Assembly (NCBI RefSeq): GCF_900240975.1
Contig: NZ_LT968776.1
Span: 124,001-188,000, forward strand
Length of the DNA stretch: 64,000 nucleotides
Direction: 5' to 3'
DNA from: Mycobacterium sp. 4858
GTDB lineage: Bacteria; Actinomycetota; Actinomycetes; Mycobacteriales; Mycobacteriaceae
Shown here: piece after piece, positions 40,119 through 48,079 of the stretch
Position numbering within the stretch: the stretch's first letter is position 1
How the letters are laid out: the number at the start of each line of letters is the position of its first letter
Notes under the pieces: model-generated
The model's database searches: none
Told to the model about the DNA's origin: nothing
Seen by the model: the letters and a program-made list of their open reading frames with translations, nothing else
Made by a program: the position numbers and the translations under genes

Positions 40119-41732
40119 CTAGCTGCCGAATCCCGCGGGCACGGGTGTCGTGCGGGCGTTGATCAGGGTGGGTCGGTCGCGGTCGGCAATGCCGGCCTTG
40201 ACCAGTTCGTACACTTCGTCGGAGCTGTGTGCTTCGTGGGCGTCGACGCCGTAACTGGCCGCAGTTCCCACGATGTCGAGGCCGGGGATGTCGAGCCCCG
40301 GGACGTTCGGGGTCTTTTCCCAGACGCCGAATTCTTTGACCACGCCGTATTCGGCGTTGGACGCCACCACCACGGTGAGCGGGATGTTGTAGCGTGCCGC
40401 GCTCCACAGCGCGGTGATCGCGTAGTGGATGGAGCCGTCGCCCATCAACGACACGACCGGTCGGTCGGGTGCCGCGATTTGAGCACCGACCGATGCCGGC
40501 AGCCCCCAGCCGAGTCCGCCACCGGCGGCCGACAGATGTGATCGCGGATTGCCCGGGCGGATGCTTTCGGTCATGACGATCTCGTTGCTGCCTGCTTCGC
40601 TGACCCACAGGGTGTCCGCGGGTGCGGCGTGAGCGACGGCGGTCCACAGATCCGCGGGCTTGAGCGGCACCTGCTCCGAGACCCGTTCCGGTGCTGCGGC
40701 GCGTGGCGCGGGCGCGGAGCGCCGGGTGGGTTTGACCGCCGCCGCCAGGGCCCGAGTGGCGGCGCGAATGTCGGCGACGATCGCGTCACCGACGGGGGCG
40801 CGGGCGGCCTCGTCGGGATCGTTGGTGATCTGGATCAACCGTGCGCCGCTCGGCAGGTACGGCCCGGGCACCAACGGGTAATAGCGGAACACCGGCGTCC
40901 CGATCGTGAGGATCAGGTCGTGGCCCGCGAGAAGCCCGGAGATCCAGCCCGCCCCCGGGGGCAGCGCGCCGTGATAGAGCCGGTGATTCTCCGGGAAACC
41001 GCTCCAGCCGGTCAATGGTGCGGTGAACACCGGCGATTCGGTGCGCTCGGCCAGCTCGATCACCGCGTCATAGGCGTCGTAGCGGTCGATATCGCCGCCG
41101 ACAATGATCGCCGGCGACGTGGCGGCGTCGAGTTGTGCGCCGACCTGCTCGGCCAACTCGGTCGGAAAGCCCGTTGCGTGGGTCACGGTGCGATCGCGCA
41201 CCACCGCGATGTCGGCGAGCTGGCCGTCGGTCAGTTCGATCGGCATGTCGTCCATCGGCAGCGAGACGAACACCGGGCCCATCGGCGGGGTGGTGGCCAG
41301 GTGGATCGCCCGGGCCAGCACCGCCGGGGACTCGCTGGCGGTCGCCGGCTCGGCGGCCCACTTCACGAACGGCTTTGGTGTGGTGGTGGGTTCGTGATTG
41401 GTCAGCAGGCAGTACTGGTTCTGCATGTTGCGGCGCTGGTTGCCCGCGGTGATGATCAGCGGCGTCTTGTTGACGTAGGCGTTGTAGATCTGGCCTTGCG
41501 CGTTACCCATGCCAGGGGCGGTATGCAGGTTGACCACGGCGGGACGGCGGGTGACTTGCGCGTAGGCGTCGGCCATCCCGACCGGGATCATCTCCTGCAG
41601 GCCCAGGAAGTAGCGGAAGTCATCGGGAAAGTCTTGCAGCAGCGCTAATTCCGACGAGCCGGGATTGCCGAACCAGGTGGTCAAATTGTGCGAGCGGAAC
41701 AGGTCGAGGATGGCGTCGCGCACTGTGGTCAT
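40119..41732 (-). CDS. mdlC: Benzoylformate decarboxylase-like ThDP enzyme
   Basis: 537-residue thiamine-diphosphate enzyme. FGNPGSSEL, FRYFLGLQEMIPVGMADAYA and VVNLHTAPGMGN align without gaps to Pseudomonas putida benzoylformate decarboxylase, so catalytic Ser26, Glu47 and His70 keep the same numbers. The ThDP pyrophosphate motif is GDGSIHYAITALWSAARYN (residues ~430-450). However, the His281 equivalent is Tyr285 (TPVFRYYPLVPG against VFRYH), so activity on benzoylformate is not assured; another 2-oxo acid or a carboligase reaction is possible. Downstream of the hydrolase by 37 bases, probably one operon. Confidence 0.85.
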   Translation of the reverse strand: MTTVRDAILDLFRSHNLTTWFGNPGSSELALLQDFPDDFRYFLGLQEMIPVGMADAYAQVTRRPAVVNLHTAPGMGNAQGQIYNAYVNKTPLIITAGNQRRNMQNQYCLLTNHEPTTTPKPFVKWAAEPATASESPAVLARAIHLATTPPMGPVFVSLPMDDMPIELTDGQLADIAVVRDRTVTHATGFPTELAEQVGAQLDAATSPAIIVGGDIDRYDAYDAVIELAERTESPVFTAPLTGWSGFPENHRLYHGALPPGAGWISGLLAGHDLILTIGTPVFRYYPLVPGPYLPSGARLIQITNDPDEAARAPVGDAIVADIRAATRALAAAVKPTRRSAPAPRAAAPERVSEQVPLKPADLWTAVAHAAPADTLWVSEAGSNEIVMTESIRPGNPRSHLSAAGGGLGWGLPASVGAQIAAPDRPVVSLMGDGSIHYAITALWSAARYNIPLTVVVASNAEYGVVKEFGVWEKTPNVPGLDIPGLDIVGTAASYGVDAHEAHSSDEVYELVKAGIADRDRPTLINARTTPVPAGFGS

Positions 41733-41769
41733 GGGTGGCCGTTGCTTTCGTTCGAAGTTGTGAAAGGAG

Positions 41770-42597
41770 TCAGTCGAGTTCCCCGGGCAGGGGGCTCAGC
41801 GCCCAGTTCAAGGCGAAGTCGGCGACTTCTTCCCATCCCGGTGCGCCGCAGGTGAAGTGGTCTCGCTCAGGGAAGAGCTTGTAGGCGGTGATCGCGGCCG
41901 AGTGTTCGACGTTTGTCGTGTAGTTCTCGTGCTGCACCGCGGGCGGCAGGATGTGGTCGTGGCCGCCGGCGATGAACAGCAGCGGCGCGCGGTCGTCGTT
42001 GGCGAAGTTGTAGGTGGTGGCCGCATGGGGTGTGACGTTGGCCAGGCCGCCCTGGAACAAGATGCGCGCCGGTACCGGAACCGCGTACCGCTCATAGGCG
42101 ACCTGAGATTCGGATTCGGTGAGCGTGTTGGTGAAGGCGTAGTGGAATTGCTCTGGCGTGATGGGCACAGCGCGGTGGACGTTGCCCGGATTTCTCAATA
42201 CTGGAAACGTAGCCCGGATTTCCGAGAACGGCAGCACTTGGATGCCCTTGACGCCGGCGCCGTCGATGGACACGCCGGCCCGCCCGTAACCTGCGTCGAG
42301 CAGCAGCTGCACGAACGTGCCGCCGAACGAGTGGCCCATCAGTATCGGCGGTTCGCTCAGTTCGCCGATGACCTCGGCGAGGTGATCGAAGACTTCCCGC
42401 ACCCCAAGGTCGGCCAGCGGAGAGGGGTCCTCGCGTAGCGCGGCGACCCCTGTCGGGCCGGGCGCCACACCCGGGTAGCCCGGCGTCAAAACGGCGAATC
42501 CCCTGGCGCGGTAACGGGCAACCCAGTCCTCCCACGCAAGCGGCGTCATCCACAGGCCGTGCACCAAAACGATGGTCTGATCGGAGGGGGCGTTCAC
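41770..42597 (-). CDS. Alpha/beta hydrolase
   Basis: 275 residues, GTG start at 42597. Oxyanion loop VLVHGLWMTPLAWEDWV, nucleophile elbow LMGHSFGGTFVQLLLDAGYG (Ser near residue 93), acid in FIAGGHDHILPP and catalytic His in FPERDHFTCGAPGWEE complete the triad. C-terminus WALSPLPGELD. Substrate unknown; position ahead of the decarboxylase-like gene suggests it supplies or processes the same compound. First gene of the operon, divergent from the PucR-type regulator. Confidence 0.85.
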   Translation of the reverse strand: MNAPSDQTIVLVHGLWMTPLAWEDWVARYRARGFAVLTPGYPGVAPGPTGVAALREDPSPLADLGVREVFDHLAEVIGELSEPPILMGHSFGGTFVQLLLDAGYGRAGVSIDGAGVKGIQVLPFSEIRATFPVLRNPGNVHRAVPITPEQFHYAFTNTLTESESQVAYERYAVPVPARILFQGGLANVTPHAATTYNFANDDRAPLLFIAGGHDHILPPAVQHENYTTNVEHSAAITAYKLFPERDHFTCGAPGWEEVADFALNWALSPLPGELD

Positions 42598-42647
42598 AGC
42601 AAGAAGCGTGATCGTTCAGTGTGGACTGCACAATGAACGGCAGCCCA

Positions 42648-42705
42648 GATTTACGATCACGAAACCTGTGCCGGGGCACAACGGGGCGCGCGGCGATTTA
42701 CGATC
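42648..42705. promoter_or_regulatory. Putative operator/promoter region of the PucR-hydrolase pair
   Basis: The 11-mer GATTTACGATC occurs twice as a direct repeat (42648-42658 and 42695-42705), and between them TGTGCC-GG-GGCACA (42667-42680) is an inverted repeat. The second direct repeat contains TACGAT (42699-42704), a -10-like hexamer seven bases before the regulator ATG, so binding there could repress its own gene. Sequence features are direct; regulatory meaning is inferred. Confidence 0.5.
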
Positions 42706-42711
42706 CGCTAC

Positions 42712-43896
42712 ATGTTGCAGCAACGACCGCTGACCGTGCTCACCAATCGCGTGCGACAACAGTCGGGCGCAATCGTGACCAAGGTCCTCGCCCGGCTGCG
42801 CGCTGAAGTACCCGACTATTTGCCCGTCGACGACGACAACGGCAAGACCGTTAGGGGCAACATCGCCGAGTACCTCGACGAAATGCTCGAATGGATCGAC
42901 CGAGGCACTGACCCCGGCCACCACAGCTTCGACTCCGCCATTCATCACCGCGCCAGCCAAGGTCTGACGCAGTCAAGTCTGTTGCACGCGTACCGCCTCG
43001 GCGCGGCGACCATCTGGGACGAGCTCGCACGCCTGGCGGACACCGGGGAAATCGAAAAGGAAGCCCTCATCGCGGCGACACCGTCCATCTTCGCCTGGAT
43101 GAACGCCAATTCGCTTCGCGCACACGCGGTTTTCCGCGAAATCGACATCCGCGACGCGCGACGCAACGAACAAGTTCGCGCCGCCCTGCTCGATACGGTG
43201 CTGTTCAACGAATCCAGCGTCGGGGCAGCGTTCTGGGACGCGGTCGCCGCCCTCGGTCTCCCGCGGACGGGGCAGCTCACGATCATCTCGGCAACCAGCG
43301 CTGAGCCTTCGGTGGAGCATTCGCCTCCCGACATCGAGACGCTGATCTCGGCGCACCCCGCGGTTCAGGACTCGTGGTTTCGTCTCACGTCCCACTCGCA
43401 ATTGGGGGTCGTCTCGCTTCGACGAAACCGCGTGGACGCGCTGGACACCATCGCCGCTACCATCTGCACCGACATCCCCATCATGATTGGCCTCAGCAGC
43501 CCCTTCACCGACATCGCCGACTGTTCAAAAGCCCGCGCTCAAGCTCAAGTCGCTATGTCAGCCTCGTCGAAGAGTCGCCCGAGTACTCGCTACAACCGCG
43601 ACGTCATCGCAGTCTTGCTCGCCAGCTCGCCAGACGCGGCCGCATCCGTCGTGACAACCACACTGGGACCGGTACTCGAGTTGCCAGCCGAGCGGCGCGA
43701 GCCACTCCTCACCACGGTCGACACCTGGCTACAGCGCGGCCAGTCCGTCTCGGCTACCGCCGACGAACTGCATTGTCACCGCAACACCATCAACTACCGA
43801 TTGCGCCGATTCGCCGAACTCACCGGACGACCGCTGGCCGACAATTTCTGGCTGGCCCAAGTCGCAGTGGCACTGCAAGCTGCACGCACCTGGTAG
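42712..43896 (+). CDS. PucR/CdaR family transcriptional regulator
   Basis: 394 residues. The N-terminal ~160 residues are an all-helical RsbRD-like sensor (YLDEMLEWIDRGTDPGHHSF, SLLHAYRLGAATIWDELARL); a middle GGDEF-like CdaR region follows; the last 70 residues carry the PucR helix-turn-helix LLTTVDTWLQRGQSVSATAD and LHCHRNTINYRLRRFAELTG. Such regulators often respond to small catabolites. Divergent from the hydrolase/decarboxylase operon, so probably its local regulator. The ATG may be leaderless. Downstream, 43897-44062 holds no gene I recognise. Confidence 0.88.
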   Translation: MLQQRPLTVLTNRVRQQSGAIVTKVLARLRAEVPDYLPVDDDNGKTVRGNIAEYLDEMLEWIDRGTDPGHHSFDSAIHHRASQGLTQSSLLHAYRLGAATIWDELARLADTGEIEKEALIAATPSIFAWMNANSLRAHAVFREIDIRDARRNEQVRAALLDTVLFNESSVGAAFWDAVAALGLPRTGQLTIISATSAEPSVEHSPPDIETLISAHPAVQDSWFRLTSHSQLGVVSLRRNRVDALDTIAATICTDIPIMIGLSSPFTDIADCSKARAQAQVAMSASSKSRPSTRYNRDVIAVLLASSPDAAASVVTTTLGPVLELPAERREPLLTTVDTWLQRGQSVSATADELHCHRNTINYRLRRFAELTGRPLADNFWLAQVAVALQAARTW

Positions 43897-44062
43897 AGAA
43901 ACCGCGCGCGATCTGGACGACGCCTGGTCCCAAAGCGCCAAGCGCTCTGAAAATTGTTCGGGCAGCTCCCGACTGCCTCCGCGGTCCCGGGGCACGAGCT
44001 ATTCGAACAACGCTTCATGAGCTCGCCAAGCCCTGCGCAAACTCCTCTCGTGCAGCGCCCGT

Positions 44063-44920
44063 TCAGAGAACGGCGTCGGCAAGGCGATCCACCTGGTCGA
44101 GCGCGCCGACGGAGGGATGGAAGATGAGCTCGTCGAAGCCGAGGTCGCGGTAAGCGCGGACGGTGGCCGCCGCGTCCTTCGGGGTGGTCAGCATGTCGGC
44201 GACGTTGAGAGCCGCGTAGTCCGGTTTGAATCCGTAGTAGCGCTGCAGGTGCTCCCGGCCGAGTCGGACGGCTTCCTCACCACCGAACGCGAAGTTCACG
44301 CTGGCGTGCAGCCGCGGCTGCCCGGACCGGCCCGCCTCCCGCCACGCCGCGCGTGCCCGATCGGCGAATGACGCCTGATTGTCGTAGTCGCGCAGGGCGC
44401 CGGCAGACCAGCCGTCACCCATCGTCACGACCCGGCGCATGGTCGCCTCCGACCGTCCCCCGAACAGGATGGGGATGCGCAACGGGCGCGGGCACAGCGC
44501 CTTGTCGCCGGTGACCGGCGTGGCGCGCCACGCCTCGCCCAACAATCCCACCGTCTCGTCCAGAACGCGCCCCCGCCGACGGAAGTCCACGCCAGCCGCC
44601 ACATAGTCGTCGGTCCGGTTACCCACACCCAGACCCACCATCAGCCGGTTGTCGGTGACGTCCGCGATGGTGGCGAGCTGCTTGGCGAGCAGCGCGGCCG
44701 GATAGAGGGGTGCCAGCAAAATGTTTGTGATCAAACCGATTTCACTGGTCGAGCCTGCGGCGAGGGACAATGCGACGATCGAATCGAGGCTCTCGTAGAC
44801 CAGCCGGTCGATGGTGGCCAGGCCCGCGAATCCCCGTTGTTCCGCCCGGCGGGACCAAGGCACCGTCAACGACCCGCGCACATGGGCGATGTGGCTCGGC
44901 AATCCGATTCCGAGTTGCAT
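44063..44920 (-). CDS. LLM-class (luciferase-like) F420-dependent oxidoreductase
   Basis: 285-residue TIM-barrel protein. [80 protein letters not shown] and RIPILFGGRSEATMRRVVTM follow the standard order of bacterial luciferase-like monooxygenases; the actinobacterial subgroup generally uses F420. Substrate unknown. Twelve bases downstream of the SDR gene, likely cotranscribed. Confidence 0.87.
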   Translation of the reverse strand: MQLGIGLPSHIAHVRGSLTVPWSRRAEQRGFAGLATIDRLVYESLDSIVALSLAAGSTSEIGLITNILLAPLYPAALLAKQLATIADVTDNRLMVGLGVGNRTDDYVAAGVDFRRRGRVLDETVGLLGEAWRATPVTGDKALCPRPLRIPILFGGRSEATMRRVVTMGDGWSAGALRDYDNQASFADRARAAWREAGRSGQPRLHASVNFAFGGEEAVRLGREHLQRYYGFKPDYAALNVADMLTTPKDAAATVRAYRDLGFDELIFHPSVGALDQVDRLADAVL

Positions 44921-44932
44921 GGCGATCCTCCG

Positions 44933-45691
44933 CTATTTCGACTGCGCGGTCGGCTGATTGATGACATCGAAGGTCTCGTCGTAGCAGCCGTCGCGCGCGG
45001 CGAACCGTACACGCCGGGCGGCATCGACCACCACCTCGGTGGCGTCCGGCTCCGATCGCAACCGCGAAATGACCTCGGCGACAAAGGAATCCAGCGTCAT
45101 CACATGGCGCGCAGGTCCAAGACCACGCTCAATGTCTGTCTCCACCCGGGGCGGGACGATCTCGATCACCTGAACCGCCGTGTCGCGCAGCTGGTGGCGC
45201 AGCGACTCGGTGTAGGAGTGCAGCGCCGCTTTGGTCGCGCAATACGTCGGCGCGACCGCCTTGGGTACGAACGCAAGGGCGGAGGTGACGTTGATGATCG
45301 CGGCGTCCGGCTGCGTGAGCAGGGTGGGCAGCAGCGACGCGGTGAGTCTTAAAGGCCCGAGCAGGTTGACCGCCACGATCGCCTCCGCCGCGGTGGTGTC
45401 ATCCGCCAGCAGGTTCTCGGTGCGCATGATTCCCGCGTTGTTGATCACGACGTTCAGCCCGGGATGGCGACGAGCCACCTCCGCGGCCAGCCGGCCGGCG
45501 CTGGTCGGGTCGCTTTGATCGAATTGCAGATGTTCCATGCCCGGGTTGGCGGCCACGGCGGCTTGCAGGACCTCGCGGCGCCGCCCCGCGATGATGATCC
45601 GGTTGCCCAGGCGGTGCAACGATTCGGCCAGGCCGCGGCCGATCCCACTGCCTCCCCCGGTCACCAGCACGACATTGCCCGTCAGCTTCAT
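44933..45691 (-). CDS. Short-chain dehydrogenase/reductase (DltE-type)
   Basis: 252 residues from ATG 45691 (MKLTGNVVLV); an extension to 45724 is rejected because the Rossmann strand starts at once. Cofactor loop VTGGGSGIGRGLAESLHRLG, NNAG in VVINNAGIMRTENLL, catalytic Ser in IINVTSALAF and YxxxK in PTYCATKAALHSYTESLRHQ. The sequence pattern resembles the DltE/YdfG-like oxidoreductases. First gene of the SDR-LLM pair and divergent from the Lrp-type regulator, 97 bases away. Confidence 0.88.
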   Translation of the reverse strand: MKLTGNVVLVTGGGSGIGRGLAESLHRLGNRIIIAGRRREVLQAAVAANPGMEHLQFDQSDPTSAGRLAAEVARRHPGLNVVINNAGIMRTENLLADDTTAAEAIVAVNLLGPLRLTASLLPTLLTQPDAAIINVTSALAFVPKAVAPTYCATKAALHSYTESLRHQLRDTAVQVIEIVPPRVETDIERGLGPARHVMTLDSFVAEVISRLRSEPDATEVVVDAARRVRFAARDGCYDETFDVINQPTAQSK

Positions 45692-45788
45692 GGTGCAAGG
45701 CTGGCAGTACCGCTCACCAAACACCCAACGTTCGGCTCACACCGTCGAGAAACCCTCATCTATCGTCGGTATCTGCCTAACATTGCTC

Positions 45789-46841
45789 ATGATCGATCCC
45801 TTGGACGGACAGATTCTCCATGCCCTCCAGATCTCGCCCAGGGTGTCCTTTCGCCGCATCGCCGAGGTTGTCGGAGCGAGCGAACAAACGGTTGCCCGCC
45901 GCTACCACCGTTTGCGCCGAAACGGAGTCGTGCGCGTCGTGGGGCTGGTGAATCCCGGGGTCGACGGCAATGGCGATTGGGCGCAGTGGGTGTGCCGGAT
46001 ACACGCCAAGCCCGATCGCATACCCCAGCTGGCCGACGCACTGGTCCGGAACCCGGACGTTTCCCACGCCAACGTCCTGTCGGGCTGGACCGACCTGGTC
46101 TGCACCATCCGGGCACCGCTCGGCGAGAGCCGCGAAGACATGCTGCTGCAACGACTTCCGCGCACGAGTTCGGTCATCGACATCGACATCGAGGTGGTGC
46201 TGCACACGTTCGGGCGACCCCCGACCGCGCCATGGACGGGCTACGGCCACAAGCTCAACGCCGAACAGGCCGAACGAATCCTCGACGGTGCCGAGGCGGT
46301 GACAACCGGCCGGCCGTCGCCGCCGGCCCCCGAGGACCGGCCCATGCTCAACGCGCTGGCCGACGACGGCCGCGCCCCCCACACGAGGCTGGCCGAACGC
46401 ACGGGATGGTCGGTGGCGCGAGTGCGCAGACGCCTGGCGGCGCTCGAGGCGGCCGGGGCGTTGCTGTACGACGTCGACGTGCTTCCCGAGCGGCTCGGTT
46501 ACCACCTCAGCGCCATGCTGTGGCTGACCGTCGCGCCCCGACACGTTCAGCGCGTCGGGGAACAGATCGCCGCGCACGATCAGGTCGCCTTCGCCGCCGC
46601 CGTCAGCGGTAGGAAGAACCTGATGGCCGTGGTCATCTGCCGTGACGTCCGCGACCTGTATGCCTACCTTGCCAACCACCTCGGAGCCATCGAGGAGGTC
46701 CTCACCTACGAGGTCAGCACCCGCACCCAGCGACTCAAGCAGCACGGATCCGTCATCGCGCACGGACGGCTGATGAACCCCACCCCATCGCGCGTTCCGC
46801 GCGGATCGGCGTCGGCGCGCGACAGCCGAGTCGTAGAGTGA
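45789..46841 (+). CDS. Lrp/AsnC family regulator with two HTH domains
   Basis: 350 residues, about twice the usual Lrp length, because the HTH plus RAM-like unit is duplicated. First HTH: IDPLDGQILHALQISPRVSF with EVVGASEQTVARRYHRLRRN; second at about residues 190-240: MLNALADDGRAPHTRLAERT with [20 protein letters not shown]. Two ligand-type domains follow the HTHs (HAKPDRIPQLADALVRNPDV; PRHVQRVGEQIAAHDQVAFA). ATG 45789 follows no clear ribosome site. Likely controls the divergent SDR-LLM pair. Confidence 0.87.
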   Translation: MIDPLDGQILHALQISPRVSFRRIAEVVGASEQTVARRYHRLRRNGVVRVVGLVNPGVDGNGDWAQWVCRIHAKPDRIPQLADALVRNPDVSHANVLSGWTDLVCTIRAPLGESREDMLLQRLPRTSSVIDIDIEVVLHTFGRPPTAPWTGYGHKLNAEQAERILDGAEAVTTGRPSPPAPEDRPMLNALADDGRAPHTRLAERTGWSVARVRRRLAALEAAGALLYDVDVLPERLGYHLSAMLWLTVAPRHVQRVGEQIAAHDQVAFAAAVSGRKNLMAVVICRDVRDLYAYLANHLGAIEEVLTYEVSTRTQRLKQHGSVIAHGRLMNPTPSRVPRGSASARDSRVVE

Positions 46842-46879
46842 GCGACGACCGTGTCGTATCACGACGGCTGCGAGGCACC

Positions 46880-47365
46880 ATGACCGAACGCATCGAGGTT
46901 CAACGCACCATCGCGGCGGGGGCGCCGGACATCTTCGCCGTGCTCTGCGACCCGCAGGGCCACGTCGCGATCGACTCGTCGGGGATGCTGCAGGACGCGG
47001 ACGGCCATCCGGTGAGCGGCGTCGGCGACCGGTTCGTGGTGCACATGGACCGCGAGGCACTGAACGACTTTCCGCAATTCGGTAAATACGACGTCACCGT
47101 CGACATCACCGAATTCGAACCGGATCGCCTGATCGCCTGGACGGTTCTCGGGCAAATCCAGCCACCGATCGGCCACGTCTACGGTTATCAGCTCCAGCCG
47201 ACCGAAGACGGCTCGGGAACGGTCGTCACCTCGTTCTACGACTGGTCGAACATCGACCCGAAGTGGCGAGAAGCCGGAATTTTCCCGATCCTGTCCGAGG
47301 GTGCGTTGCGGGCGACTTTGGGAATTCTCGACCGCACGGTCCGCCGCGGTTATCCACGCGGGTAG
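46880..47365 (+). CDS. SRPBCC family (polyketide cyclase-like) protein
   Basis: 161 residues from ATG 46880: MTERIEVQRTIAAGAPDIFA opens the START-like fold, followed by FPQFGKYDVTVDITEFEPDR and GTVVTSFYDWSNIDPKWREA. Ligand unknown. A GTG at 46838 overlapping the regulator stop would add 14 Arg-rich residues, but GAGG before ATG 46880 favours the shorter form. Directly follows the Lrp gene and may share its transcript. Confidence 0.8.
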   Translation: MTERIEVQRTIAAGAPDIFAVLCDPQGHVAIDSSGMLQDADGHPVSGVGDRFVVHMDREALNDFPQFGKYDVTVDITEFEPDRLIAWTVLGQIQPPIGHVYGYQLQPTEDGSGTVVTSFYDWSNIDPKWREAGIFPILSEGALRATLGILDRTVRRGYPRG

Positions 47366-47451
47366 TTCCCGGCGCGCACTCAATTCGCGACGCGGTTTTG
47401 TCGCGCATTCGGGTGGGTATCACGTCGGGGCCCCTCAAGAAAGGACCTGAC

Positions 47452-47679
47452 ATGTTGCACTCGGTGATTGTGGCGAGTTCGGACCCAATCGCGGCGGGTT
47501 TTATCCTGCGCGGCATCAAGGGGATTTTCGTCGCCATCGGCAGCGTGATCGCCGCAATTGTGTGCGCACTAATCGCAATGATGAAGGGACGCAATCCGCT
47601 GGGCTGGGGAATTCTCGGCCTGTTCTTCTCGATCCTCACGTTGATCGTCGTCATCGTCATTCCAAGCAAGAAAAGCTGA
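47452..47679 (+). CDS. Small two-helix membrane protein
   Basis: 75 residues with ribosome site AAGAAAGGA ahead of ATG 47452. Two hydrophobic helices, FVAIGSVIAAIVCALIAMM and WGILGLFFSILTLIVVIVI, flank a charged MKGRNPLGWG turn, and the protein ends in PSKKS. The KGRNPLGW turn recalls small bacterial membrane proteins of unknown role. Nothing recognisable beyond that. Confidence 0.65.
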   Translation: MLHSVIVASSDPIAAGFILRGIKGIFVAIGSVIAAIVCALIAMMKGRNPLGWGILGLFFSILTLIVVIVIPSKKS

Positions 47680-47736
47680 CGCGTCCCCGTCCCCGATCCA
47701 CTTCGGGAACCGGGCGGTTCGGGGGTATATTGCGGC

Positions 47737-48036
47737 ATGCGGTTCATCTATGTCGCCACGGCAGTCGGCATGGCCATCGGGGTGCCGATGGCGGCAACGC
47801 CAGCCCACGCCGATACGGGCGTGGATGGCTACGTTCATTGCATCGGAGGCGACGCGAAGCCCCCGCCGCCCGGAGTATCCGCAGAAAACTGGTTTCCCAG
47901 CGTCCTGGTGATAGCGACGGATTTCAATGGCGGTGTGCCTTCCGCCCAAATCGTCCAGCGATTAGTGGATATGGGAGTCAAGCCGGACGACGCCGCCACC
48001 CGAGTGCGGTGCTTTGTGGCCAACCAGCCACACTGA
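47737..48036 (+). CDS. Small secreted protein, DUF732-like
   Basis: 99 residues. Signal peptide MRFIYVATAVGMAIGVPMAA with cleavage after THE AHA/ADT region (TPAHADTG). The mature domain has two cysteines (HCIGG and RCFVANQ), VLVIATDFNGGVPSAQIVQR and DMGVKPDDAATRVRC, the pattern of mycobacterial DUF732 proteins, which are exported and of unknown function. TATATT (47726-47731) five bases before the ATG suggests a leaderless transcript. Confidence 0.75.
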   Translation: MRFIYVATAVGMAIGVPMAATPAHADTGVDGYVHCIGGDAKPPPPGVSAENWFPSVLVIATDFNGGVPSAQIVQRLVDMGVKPDDAATRVRCFVANQPH

Positions 48037-48045
48037 CGCGAACAC

Positions 48046-48066
48046 CCCGGCGGCATAGCCGCCGGG
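48046..48066. terminator. Perfect 9-bp hairpin between convergent genes
   Basis: CCCGGCGGC and GCCGCCGGG flank an ATA loop, between the stops of the secreted-protein gene (48036) and hisS (48080). No U-tract. Likely a bidirectional terminator. Confidence 0.65.
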
Positions 48067-48079
48067 CGGATGGCCGCGG

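Noticed and set aside
43897..44062. Possible decayed gene between the PucR regulator and the LLM gene
   Set aside because: Short peptides such as RSLRRAWRAHEALFE appear in one frame, but no family or continuous frame can be recognised.
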